Assembly: GCA_934597465.1 (NCBI GenBank)
Contig: CAKTSC010000125.1
Coordinates: 1-5,172, forward strand
Length of the DNA: 5,172 bases
Origin: an uncultured Dysosmobacter sp.
GTDB taxonomy: Bacteria > Bacillota > Clostridia > Oscillospirales > Oscillospiraceae
Direction of reading: 5' to 3'
A program made the translations under genes and the position numbers. The stretch's first letter is position 1. The number at the start of each line of letters is the position of its first letter. Under the pieces are notes generated by a model. That model was not told where the DNA came from and did not search any database. It was given only the letters and a program-made list of their open reading frames with translations. Positions 1 to 5,172 of the stretch are shown here, one piece after another.

Positions 1-5
1 TTCAT
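1..5 (-). CDS. 5' end of a leftward gene (first codon only)
   Basis: Read on the minus strand, the window edge shows ATG followed by AA, preceded by GGAGG with a 5-nt spacer. That is a textbook initiation site, so a divergently transcribed gene very likely starts at position 5 and continues off the window. Nothing can be said of its product. A leftward promoter with a good -35/-10 pair lies about 150 bp upstream (162-190). The alternative is that the edge ATG is a chance match; the strong Shine-Dalgarno argues against this. Confidence 0.5.
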
Positions 6-10
6 GCGTT

Positions 11-15
11 CCTCC
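11..15 (-). promoter_or_regulatory. Shine-Dalgarno of the leftward gene
   Basis: The minus strand reads GGAGG, 5 nt before the ATG at positions 5-3. It is the main reason to believe a gene starts at the window edge. Confidence 0.5.
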
Positions 16-43
16 GTTTCCGCCCGGGAGATGTCGAATCCGC

Positions 44-72
44 TTGCATCCCGGGGGCTTGTGTAATATAAT
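44..72 (+). promoter_or_regulatory. Rightward sigma-A-type promoter for the spoIID-queA-tgt operon
   Basis: TTGCAT (44-49) and a perfect TATAAT (67-72) are separated by exactly 17 bp. Transcription would start near 78-80, giving a leader of about 135 nt before the ATG at 214. No other rightward promoter of comparable quality is seen before 5024, and the genes from 214 to 5007 are tightly spaced, so this is the likely main promoter of the whole set. The long leader carries a hairpin at 179-197 just before the Shine-Dalgarno site. Confidence 0.7.
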
Positions 73-161
73 AAAGTATCTTAGGGAATTCCGGCGGACA
101 GGGGAGAGCGCTTTCGGAAGGGAAAATGCCATCTGTACCTGTGCCGCGTACATTTGTCCAT

Positions 162-190
162 ATCATAGCACACGGCAGCCCGCTCGTCAA
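162..190 (-). promoter_or_regulatory. Leftward sigma-A-type promoter facing the rightward one
   Basis: On the minus strand TTGACG (190-185) and TATGAT (167-162) are separated by exactly 17 bp. Transcription would start near position 155 and run left, giving a leader of about 150 nt before the leftward ATG at position 5. The promoter lies downstream of the rightward start site, so the two transcripts would overlap in antisense over roughly 79-155. The -35 box sits inside a perfect inverted repeat (179-197), which suggests operator control. Confidence 0.55.
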
Positions 191-197
191 GAGCGGG
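179..197. repeat. Perfect inverted repeat / leader hairpin
   Basis: CCCGCTC (179-185), a 5-nt centre GTCAA, then GAGCGGG (191-197): seven perfect, mostly G-C pairs. It can be read in two ways. As DNA, the dyad covers the -35 box of the leftward promoter (185-190) and could bind a repressor. As RNA in the rightward leader, it forms a stable stem ending 6 nt before the GGGAGG ribosome site of the SpoIID-like gene. No T-run follows, so it is not an intrinsic terminator. Confidence 0.6.
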
Positions 198-203
198 GAC
201 TTT

Positions 204-209
204 GGGAGG
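204..209 (+). promoter_or_regulatory. Shine-Dalgarno that fixes the start at 214
   Basis: GGGAGG lies 4 nt before ATG 214. A TTG at 202 is in frame but overlaps this site and has no ribosome site of its own. ATG 214 also gives a proper signal peptide beginning MKK, so it is the preferred start. Confidence 0.75.
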
Positions 210-213
210 TCGC

Positions 214-1854
214 ATGAAAAAACTGCGTTGGAGTCTTGGCTTTTTGTTGGCTATTCTGGTCTGCTGCGGGGCCGCCGCCGCCCTGGAGAACGATACCGTG
301 AAGGTGGGTCTGCGCTACGGCAGCAGCGCCATGTTCTCTGCCAATCTGGAGAATGCCGTGGGCAGCGGCTACGCCTTCGGCTACTACGACGCGGGGCGAA
401 ACTTCGTGGAAGTGGGGGAGACCAGGAGCACCGCCGTCTCTGTCACGGCGGCGGGCACCATCTACCTTGGCAGCAGCGGCTACTACGAGACCGACCAGGG
501 CCAGGGCGTCATCGGCCCCTGGCGGGCGGAGCTCAGCGAGACCTACGGCAGCTATGCCGAGGCTGCCGCCATGGCGGAGAGCTTTCCCGGCAGCCATGTG
601 GCCTACCTCTCCGATACCTACCGCCTGCGCTTGGGCTGCTACGAAACGCAGGACGAGGCCATTCTAGCCCTGGCCAATGCCGGGCTGGACGGCAGCGCCG
701 TGCAGGCCAGCCGCACCGGCGTGGTGGTAACGGTGACGAAGACCGCCGCCGTCCTCTTCGAGTTCGACTGCCAGGGTGCCCGGAGCTTTGCTGTCTTGCC
801 GGATGGCCAGGGCCGGACGGCGGAAACCTGGTTCCGTTTTTATAAGTACCGGGGCGGCTTTGAATACCCCCGCGTCACCGGGGGCAAGCTCAGTGTCGTC
901 AATGTGGTGGATCGGGAGGACTACGTCAAGGGCGTCATCCCCTACGAAATGAGCGGCAGCTGGCCGGTGGAGGCCCTGGCAGCCCAGGCCGTCTGCGCCC
1001 GGACATATGTCAGCGCCGCCTCCAAGCACCGCGTCTCCCAGGGCTTCGATGTCTGCAACACCACGGACTGCCAGGTCTACTATGGCCGGGGCAACTCCAC
1101 CTCCGGCCCCAGCGCCCGCAGCGATGCCGCCGTGGACGAGACGGCAGGACTCTGCCTCTACTATAACGGAAAGCTCATCGAAGCGGTATACTTCTCCTCT
1201 GACGGCGGGGCCACCGAGGACGCCAAGAACGTCTGGGGCGGGGATGTCGCCTACCTCCTGGGCAAGGCCGACCCCTACGAGGAGCTGGTCAGCATCCCCG
1301 GCTACCGCTACACCACCACTTACACCCCAGCCCAGCTCACCTGGGTGCTGCAGAACAGCGGCTACTCCATCGGCACCATCCAGAATGTCTACGTCTCCGA
1401 GTTCACCGCCCAGGGCAACGTCTACAAAGTCACCTTTGTAGATACCGCCGGGAAGACCCTGACGGTGAAGGGAGATAAGTGCCGCACGATCTTCTATAGC
1501 TCCACCTACAATAAGAGCGTTAAGAGTCTCCGCTTCACCATCAACGGCCAGGGCAGCGGCGGGGAGCTCTATGTCAACGACAGCTCTACCAAGCTCCCCT
1601 CCACGGATGGGGTCTATGCCATCAGCGGCAAGGGGACGGTCACGGCCCTGGGCGGCGAGGCTCCCTGGGTGCTGACAGCCTCCGGCAAGGCCCAGAGCGG
1701 CGGCTCCGGCAGCGGCGGGGACATCGTCATCACCGGCACCGGCAGCGGCCACCACGTGGGCATGAGCCAGTGGGGAGCCCGGGCCATGGCGGAGCAGGGC
1801 TATTCCTTCGAGGACATCCTCCATTTCTACTATACCGGCGTGGAGCTCTCCTGA
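214..1854 (+). CDS. Secreted SpoIID/LytB-family peptidoglycan glycan hydrolase with SPOR-like domain
   Basis: Protein of 546 residues. Residues 1-23 form a signal peptide (KK, hydrophobic core, AAAA before L24); there is no convincing lipobox, so export and cleavage by signal peptidase I is expected. Residues about 103-174 look like a SPOR domain: [13 protein letters not shown], then [18 protein letters not shown] domains bind glycan stripped of peptides. The SpoIID domain follows: PYEM with probable catalytic E245 (aligned with the essential Glu of SpoIID lytic transglycosylases), [14 protein letters not shown] (252-265), SSDGGATE (328-335), VW (340-341), and the C-terminal signature [10 protein letters not shown] (513-522). 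A Gly/Ser-rich linker (about 490-504) precedes the last block. The family cleaves peptide-free glycan strands; SpoIID does this during engulfment. At the usual zinc-site cysteines (C281, C286) the residue before the second Cys is D285 where many members have His. It could serve sporulation or vegetative wall turnover; the sequence does not decide, so no symbol is given. It is the first gene of the operon. Confidence 0.9.
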   Translation: MKKLRWSLGFLLAILVCCGAAAALENDTVKVGLRYGSSAMFSANLENAVGSGYAFGYYDAGRNFVEVGETRSTAVSVTAAGTIYLGSSGYYETDQGQGVIGPWRAELSETYGSYAEAAAMAESFPGSHVAYLSDTYRLRLGCYETQDEAILALANAGLDGSAVQASRTGVVVTVTKTAAVLFEFDCQGARSFAVLPDGQGRTAETWFRFYKYRGGFEYPRVTGGKLSVVNVVDREDYVKGVIPYEMSGSWPVEALAAQAVCARTYVSAASKHRVSQGFDVCNTTDCQVYYGRGNSTSGPSARSDAAVDETAGLCLYYNGKLIEAVYFSSDGGATEDAKNVWGGDVAYLLGKADPYEELVSIPGYRYTTTYTPAQLTWVLQNSGYSIGTIQNVYVSEFTAQGNVYKVTFVDTAGKTLTVKGDKCRTIFYSSTYNKSVKSLRFTINGQGSGGELYVNDSSTKLPSTDGVYAISGKGTVTALGGEAPWVLTASGKAQSGGSGSGGDIVITGTGSGHHVGMSQWGARAMAEQGYSFEDILHFYYTGVELS

Positions 1855-1862
1855 GCTCCGCG
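1839..1862 (+). other. Hairpin straddling the stop codon before queA
   Basis: A 10-bp stem, CGTGGAGCTC (1839-1848) with GAGCTCCGCG (1853-1862), closed by the loop TCCT and containing one G-T wobble. The TGA stop (1852-1854) lies in the loop and stem. What follows is GGAAAAGAG and not a T-run, so it is not a standard terminator. It ends 15 nt before the queA start, whose own ribosome site is weak, so it may couple queA translation to the upstream gene or act as an mRNA stability or processing element. The function is inference. Confidence 0.55.
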
Positions 1863-1877
1863 GGAAAAGAGACGAGC

Positions 1878-2903
1878 ATGAAGACCAGTGATTTCAACTA
1901 CGAGCTCCCCAAGGAGCTCATCGCCCAGACCCCCCTGGAAAAGCGGGACACCTCCCGTCTCATGACCCTGGACCGGCAGACCGGGGCCTGGGAGCACCAC
2001 CATTTCTACGAGCTGCCGGGCTTCCTGCGCCCCGGCGACTGCCTGATCCTCAACGATTCCCGGGTGCTGCCCGCCCGACTCCTGGGCCAGCGGCTCCCCG
2101 GCGGCGGCGCCTGCGAGGTGCTGCTGCTCATCGACCGTGGGGAGAAGACCTGGGAGTGCCTGGTGCGCCCGGGCCGGCATATGCGAGAAGGTGCCAAGCT
2201 CTCCTTCGGCAATGGGGAGCTGACGGCGGAGGTGACGGAAGTCCTGCCGGACGGCAACCGCCTCGTCCGCTTTGACTATGAGGGCATCTTCCTGGAGGTG
2301 CTGGAGCGCCTGGGCAAGATGCCCCTGCCCCCCTACATCAAGGAGGAGCTCCAGGATCAGGAGCGCTACCAGACCGTCTACTCCAAAGTCCCCGGCAGCG
2401 CGGCAGCCCCCACGGCGGGGCTCCACTTCACACCGGAGCTGCTGGAAACCATCCGCGCCAAGGGCGTGGGCATCGGCTATGTGACGCTCCATGTGGGTCT
2501 CGGCACCTTCCGCCCGGTGAAGGAGGACGAGATCACGGAGCATGAGATGCACAGTGAATTCTGCGTCGTGCCGCCCGAGACCGCCAAGCTCATCAACGAC
2601 ACCAAGGCTGGCGGCGGCCGCTGCATCTGCGTGGGCACCACCTCCTGCCGGACGCTGGAATCCTGGGCGGCGGAGGACGGCCACATGGAGCCCAAGGCCG
2701 GATGGACGAACATCTACATCTACCCCGGCTACCGCTTCAAGGTGATGGACGGCCTCGTTACCAACTTCCACCTGCCGGAGAGCACCCTCATCATGCTGGT
2801 CTCCGCCTTTGCCGGCCGGGAGCATATTCTCTCCGCCTATGAGGAGGCTGTCCGGGAGAAGTACCGCTTCTTCTCCTTCGGGGACGCCATGTTCCTGCAC
2901 TGA
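1878..2903 (+). CDS. queA: S-adenosylmethionine:tRNA ribosyltransferase-isomerase QueA
   Basis: Protein of 341 residues, close to the usual bacterial length (about 340-356). It transfers and isomerises the ribosyl moiety of SAM onto preQ1 at position 34 of tRNA, giving epoxyqueuosine, the penultimate step of queuosine synthesis in the cytoplasm. Family blocks are intact: [21 protein letters not shown] near the N-terminus, [11 protein letters not shown] (58-68), the hallmark [19 protein letters not shown] running into LHFT (163-185), [21 protein letters not shown] (252-262), IYPGYRF (281-287) and TNFHLPEST (295-303), ending in [13 protein letters not shown]. The ATG at 1878 is chosen because the family's conserved N-terminus begins there, although only a weak purine stretch precedes it. 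It starts 23 nt after the upstream stop and its TGA shares one base with the next ATG (TGATG), so coupled translation is likely. tgt, its pathway partner, lies two genes downstream. Confidence 0.97.
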   Translation: MKTSDFNYELPKELIAQTPLEKRDTSRLMTLDRQTGAWEHHHFYELPGFLRPGDCLILNDSRVLPARLLGQRLPGGGACEVLLLIDRGEKTWECLVRPGRHMREGAKLSFGNGELTAEVTEVLPDGNRLVRFDYEGIFLEVLERLGKMPLPPYIKEELQDQERYQTVYSKVPGSAAAPTAGLHFTPELLETIRAKGVGIGYVTLHVGLGTFRPVKEDEITEHEMHSEFCVVPPETAKLINDTKAGGGRCICVGTTSCRTLESWAAEDGHMEPKAGWTNIYIYPGYRFKVMDGLVTNFHLPESTLIMLVSAFAGREHILSAYEEAVREKYRFFSFGDAMFLH

Positions 2904-3559
2904 TGGCGGACTGGACGTTGATCCTCTGGCGGCGGAACGGGCCGGAGGACTTCGCTGCCTTAGCGGCGGAGGGATACCGCCTTTTCTCCCTCTTCCGGGA
3001 GGGGGAGGGCGAACCAGCGTTTGAGACCGTCCGGGACCGCTCTCAGGCAAAGCTCTTCCCTTGGACGGAGGAGGCATTTGCCGGGACTTTGCAGAAGGGA
3101 CAAACCAACCAGGGAAACCTGCTCTTGGGTGACCTTGGGTACAGTGTTTCCTTCTTTTCCGGCGGGGAGCGGCCGGTAGGATACCGGCTCCATACTGGGG
3201 ACCGCAAGGGCCTGGACGCCTTTGTTGTCCACATCCCGGAGGAGCGCCAGCGGGGCACGTTTTCCCCGGAGCGGATGGGGGAGATTCTTCGCCGGAGCGC
3301 TAGGATCTTTCACCCCTTCTGGGGCTGCGTGGATGCGGGGCTGCCGCCGGAGGGCGGCTACCTGGGGGAGGATGACCGTCCCGCCCTCTGCTGGCTGAAT
3401 TACTGGCCGGAGCCGATGGCCCGAAGGATCGGGAGGCTCTGTATCCGCCTGGCCTGCGCCGGGACGGAGGCGCGGTTCCAGGACAGCGTCCTGCAAACCG
3501 GCCCATTGCCGCCCACGGAGGAGGAGCGGGTGGCGCTGGCCCGCCGCTTGGGGCTATGA
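2903..3559 (+). CDS. Hypothetical protein resembling Imm52-type immunity proteins
   Basis: Protein of 218 residues with no signal peptide or membrane segment, so probably cytoplasmic. It is rich in aromatics: W4, W9, FFSGG, HPFWG (137-141), CWLNYW (163-168). The order of blocks LQKGQTNQGN (63-72), LGYSVSFFSGG (78-88), YRLHTG (94-99), DAFVVHIP (105-112), an RRSARIFHPFWG helix-plus-PxWG (130-141) and WLNYW (164-168) recalls from memory the Imm52 family. Those proteins neutralise Tox-REase-5 nuclease toxins in polymorphic toxin systems. This is a pattern judgement without an alignment, and no toxin gene is in the window. The start overlaps the queA stop by one base (TGATG) with no Shine-Dalgarno, implying translational coupling. 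Codon choice is looser than in queA or tgt (TTA, TTG, GGA, GGT, CTT, TCT, ACT, GTT all appear), which suggests a faster-evolving or acquired gene. Function is otherwise unknown. Confidence 0.75.
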   Translation: MADWTLILWRRNGPEDFAALAAEGYRLFSLFREGEGEPAFETVRDRSQAKLFPWTEEAFAGTLQKGQTNQGNLLLGDLGYSVSFFSGGERPVGYRLHTGDRKGLDAFVVHIPEERQRGTFSPERMGEILRRSARIFHPFWGCVDAGLPPEGGYLGEDDRPALCWLNYWPEPMARRIGRLCIRLACAGTEARFQDSVLQTGPLPPTEEERVALARRLGL

Positions 3560-3585
3560 ATCCATCCGTCGGCCAGAGGGCCGGG

Positions 3586-3592
3586 AAAGGAG
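3586..3592 (+). promoter_or_regulatory. Shine-Dalgarno that fixes the TfoX_C start at 3598
   Basis: AAAGGAG with a 5-nt spacer to ATG 3598. It favours this start over the in-frame ATG at 3556, which overlaps the previous stop (ATGA) and would add 14 residues unlike the family. Confidence 0.75.
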
Positions 3593-3597
3593 AAATC

Positions 3598-3870
3598 ATG
3601 GAACTCACTGACCTCCCCAAAATCGGGCCGGTACTGGCGGAGAATCTGCGGAGGATCGGCGTGGAGACGCCGGAAGCACTCCGGGCGCTGGGGGCGGAGG
3701 AGGCTTTCCTCCGCATCCGGCGGAGCGTGGACAGCGGTGCCTGCCTCCATCAGCTCAGCGCCCTGGCCGGGGCGGAGCTGGGCCTTCCCAAGGCGGCGCT
3801 GCCGCCGGAGCGGAAGGCCGCCCTCAAGGCATTCTTTCAGGAGACCAAGAAAAAGGAAAGGGAATCATAG
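3598..3870 (+). CDS. Stand-alone TfoX C-terminal-domain protein
   Basis: Protein of 90 residues, all of it one TfoX_C-like domain. LPKIGPVLAENLRRIGVET (6-24) is a helix-hairpin-helix-like segment, PEALRALGAEEAFLRIR (25-41) follows, then ACLHQLSALAGAELGL (48-63) and LPPERKAALKAFF (68-80), with a charged tail KKKERES. In Gamma-proteobacterial TfoX/Sxy, a competence regulator, this domain sits behind an N-terminal half that is missing here; short single-domain versions are known in other bacteria, with unclear roles. HhH-like folds often contact nucleic acid, so DNA or tRNA binding is possible but is inference, and a competence role should not be assumed. It has its own strong ribosome site, lies 38 nt after the Imm52-like gene and ends 3 nt before tgt, so it is surely co-transcribed with the queuosine genes. 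Confidence 0.88.
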   Translation: MELTDLPKIGPVLAENLRRIGVETPEALRALGAEEAFLRIRRSVDSGACLHQLSALAGAELGLPKAALPPERKAALKAFFQETKKKERES

Positions 3871-3873
3871 ATC

Positions 3874-5007
3874 ATGTTCAAAGTCATCAAAACCGAGAGG
3901 AAGGCCCGGCGGGGCGAGTTCCGGTGCGCCCACGGCGGCACCGTGCAGACCCCTGTCTTCATGAATGTCGGTACCCAGGGCGCTATCAAGGGCGGCGTCA
4001 GCGCCTACGACCTGAAGGAAGTGGGCTGCCAGATCGAGCTCTCCAACACCTATCACCTCCACCTGCGCCCCGGCGACAAGGTGGTGCGGCAGATGGGCGG
4101 CCTTCACAAATTCATCGGTTGGGACGGCCCCATCCTCACGGACTCCGGCGGCTTCCAGGTCTTCTCCCTGGCCTCCCTGCGGAAGATCAAGGAGGAGGGC
4201 GTCACCTTCGCCAGCCATATCGACGGCCACCGGATCTTCATGGGGCCGGAGGAGTCCATGCAGATCCAGTCCAACCTGGGCAGCGACATCGCCATGGCCT
4301 TTGACGAGTGTGTGGAGAACCCGGCTACCTACGAGTACGCCAAGGCCTCCTGTGAGCGGACGCTCCGCTGGCTGGAGCGCTGCAAGGTCGAGCACGACCG
4401 CCTCAACGCCCTGCCGGAGACCGTGAACCCCCGTCAGATGCTCTTCGGCATCAACCAGGGCGCCACCTTCGAGGATCTCCGGATCTGGCACATGAAGGAG
4501 ATCGCAAAGCTCGACTGCGACGGCTACGCCATCGGCGGCCTGGCCGTGGGGGAGCCCGCCGAGGTGATGTACCGGATCATCGATGCCGTGGAGCCCTACG
4601 CCCCCCAGGATAAGCCCCGCTACCTTATGGGCGTGGGCACCCCCAGCAACATCATCGAGGCCGTCAGCCGGGGCGTGGACTTCTTCGACTGCGTGATGCC
4701 TTCCCGCAACGGCCGCCACGGCAAGCTCTTCACCTGGGAGGGCACCGTGAACATCATGAACGAGAAGTATATCACCGATGAGCGCCCCATCAGTGAGAGC
4801 TGCCAGTGCCCCGTCTGCCGCCGCTTCTCCCGCTCCTACCTCCGCCACCTCTTCAAGGCGGACGAGGTCTTGGCCCTGCGCCTGGCCGTGCTCCACAACC
4901 TCTGGTTTTACAATGAGCTGGCCGCCCGGATCCGCCAGGCCCTGGGCGAGGGGAATTTCGCGGAGTTCCGGGAAAAATACAGCGGAAAACTGGAACAGAG
5001 AGCGTAA
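3874..5007 (+). CDS. tgt: tRNA-guanine transglycosylase (bacterial type)
   Basis: Protein of 377 residues, full length for the bacterial family. It swaps guanine at wobble position 34 of tRNA-Asp, -Asn, -His and -Tyr for preQ1, the step before QueA. Catalytic features are present: TDSGGFQVFSL with D90 (general acid/base), FDECVENPA with D144 (base recognition), AIGGLAVGE (219-227), and FDCVMPSRNGR with the nucleophile D272. The zinc site is complete: C310, C312, C315 and H341 (CxCPVC, then LHN). The TIM-barrel enzyme is cytoplasmic and works as a dimer. ATG 3874 lies 3 nt after the TfoX_C stop; the purine-rich AAGGAAAGGG about 11 nt upstream serves as ribosome site and lies inside the preceding gene, so the two are coupled. 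queA in the same operon argues that the base inserted is preQ1 rather than queuine. Confidence 0.97.
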   Translation: MFKVIKTERKARRGEFRCAHGGTVQTPVFMNVGTQGAIKGGVSAYDLKEVGCQIELSNTYHLHLRPGDKVVRQMGGLHKFIGWDGPILTDSGGFQVFSLASLRKIKEEGVTFASHIDGHRIFMGPEESMQIQSNLGSDIAMAFDECVENPATYEYAKASCERTLRWLERCKVEHDRLNALPETVNPRQMLFGINQGATFEDLRIWHMKEIAKLDCDGYAIGGLAVGEPAEVMYRIIDAVEPYAPQDKPRYLMGVGTPSNIIEAVSRGVDFFDCVMPSRNGRHGKLFTWEGTVNIMNEKYITDERPISESCQCPVCRRFSRSYLRHLFKADEVLALRLAVLHNLWFYNELAARIRQALGEGNFAEFREKYSGKLEQRA

Positions 5008-5023
5008 ATCCCACAAAAGGCGC

Positions 5024-5051
5024 TTGCAATACCGGAATTCTTTGGTATAAT
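5024..5051 (+). promoter_or_regulatory. Extended -10 promoter for yajC
   Basis: TTGCAA (5024-5029), a 16-bp spacer and a perfect TATAAT (5046-5051) preceded by TGG, giving an extended -10 (TGnTATAAT). Transcription would start near 5058, leaving a short leader of about 29 nt before yajC. No terminator hairpin is seen between the tgt stop (5007) and this promoter, so read-through from the queuosine operon probably adds to yajC expression. An inverted repeat ATACC (5029-5033) / GGTAT (5044-5048) fills the spacer. Confidence 0.75.
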
Positions 5052-5071
5052 AGTTTTAATACTGTTTTTGC

Positions 5072-5078
5072 AAAGGAG
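5072..5078 (+). promoter_or_regulatory. Shine-Dalgarno of yajC
   Basis: AAAGGAG with an 8-nt spacer to ATG 5087, an optimal arrangement that fixes the yajC start. Confidence 0.8.
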
Positions 5079-5086
5079 CAATCACA

Positions 5087-5172
5087 ATGGAACAAATTAT
5101 TATGATCGTCCTGATGGTGGCCATCTTCTACTTCCTGCTGATCCGGCCGGAGAACAAGCGCAAGAAGGCGGC
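5087..5172 (+). CDS. yajC: Preprotein translocase subunit YajC (5' part, cut by window end)
   Basis: Twenty-eight codons plus two bases are visible. The product begins MEQIIMIVLMVAIFYFLLIRP and continues ENKRKKA: one short N-terminal membrane helix (about residues 4-19) directly followed by the family hallmark FYFLLIRP and a basic cytoplasmic stretch. YajC is a small inner-membrane protein that associates with SecD and SecF and the SecYEG channel. The family is usually 85-115 residues, so about two thirds lies beyond the window. Position just after tgt is the classical arrangement in Firmicutes and many other bacteria and supports the call. It has its own strong promoter and ribosome site. 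Confidence 0.93.
   Translation, partial: MEQIIMIVLMVAIFYFLLIRPENKRKKA

Noticed and set aside
86..94. GAATTCCGG, whose reverse complement CCGGAATTC recurs at 5032-5040 in the yajC promoter.
   Set aside because: One shared 9-mer between two intergenic regions, at different places relative to the promoters. This is compatible with chance.
2..190. A 62-codon minus-strand reading frame ending in TGA that overlaps the leftward ATG (ATGA).
   Set aside because: It would start at a TTG lying inside the leftward -35 box. None of its internal ATGs has a Shine-Dalgarno, and the peptide is low-complexity with no family resemblance. The ATGA overlap is probably chance.
79..213. Possible riboswitch (for example preQ1) in the long leader of the operon.
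   Set aside because: I see no preQ1-I or preQ1-II consensus. Only short local pairings and the 179-197 hairpin are visible.
126..845. A 239-codon plus-strand frame overlapping the SpoIID-like gene.
   Set aside because: The product is Arg/Gly-rich out-of-frame translation of the signal peptide and SPOR-like region, without a ribosome site or family features.
1770..1877. Upstream in-frame extension of QueA by 36 residues.
   Set aside because: It would overlap the conserved C-terminus of the SpoIID-like protein. The QueA family begins at the [11 protein letters not shown] segment, so ATG 1878 is right.
3570..3583. CGGCC-AGAG-GGCCG hairpin between the Imm52-like and TfoX_C genes.
   Set aside because: It has only five base pairs and no T-run, and it is expected by chance in GC-rich spacers. 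It is not a terminator.
3556..3597. Earlier ATG for the TfoX_C gene with an ATGA overlap to the preceding stop.
   Set aside because: The 14 extra residues do not look like the family, and a strong AAAGGAG sits just before ATG 3598.
664..5016. Three long minus-strand open frames (664-1824, 1830-3077, 3865-5016).
   Set aside because: They mirror the SpoIID, queA and tgt genes, whose motifs are unmistakable. In GC-rich DNA the antisense frame of a real gene often stays open. Their products are Ala/Gly/Val/Leu-rich, show no domains and lack ribosome sites.
5008..5023. Terminator after tgt.
   Set aside because: No stem followed by a T-run is present between the tgt stop and the yajC promoter.

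Overview
The window is GC-rich and densely packed. It looks like a chromosomal segment of an endospore-forming Firmicute, most likely a gut-type Clostridia of the Oscillospiraceae/Ruminococcaceae kind. That placement is an inference from three things: a SpoIID-family protein next to queA, the queA/tgt/yajC order known in Firmicutes, and strongly G/C-ending codons combined with clear TTGnnn/TATAAT promoters and strong Shine-Dalgarno sites. No mobile element, CRISPR array, rRNA or tRNA is visible.

Layout. Positions 1-5 hold the first bases of a leftward gene with a good ribosome binding site. Positions 6-213 are a divergent intergenic region with two well-formed promoters that face each other, so the two leaders would overlap in antisense. 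A perfect inverted repeat covers the -35 box of the leftward promoter. Rightward from 214 runs a tightly spaced, apparently co-transcribed set: a secreted SPOR-like + SpoIID/LytB glycan hydrolase (214-1854), queA (1878-2903), a poorly characterised protein resembling Imm52 immunity proteins (2903-3559), a stand-alone TfoX C-terminal-domain protein (3598-3870) and tgt (3874-5007). A separate extended -10 promoter (5024-5051) then starts yajC (5087 onward, cut by the window end), which normally leads into secD/secF.

How the genes work together. Tgt puts preQ1 into position 34 of GUN-anticodon tRNAs, and QueA adds the ribosyl-derived ring from SAM to give epoxyqueuosine, so the core of the operon is the tRNA-bound half of queuosine synthesis. 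The SpoIID-like protein is cell-wall remodelling machinery and YajC belongs to the Sec translocon; both are frequent neighbours rather than pathway partners. The two small genes between queA and tgt are the unusual part. They have looser codon usage than their neighbours, one resembles a polymorphic-toxin immunity protein with no toxin in view, and the other is a TfoX_C/helix-hairpin-helix-like domain without the usual N-terminal half.

I did not find a clearly new multi-gene system. The best leads are the queA-tgt insert pair and the overlapping, operator-bearing divergent promoter region.
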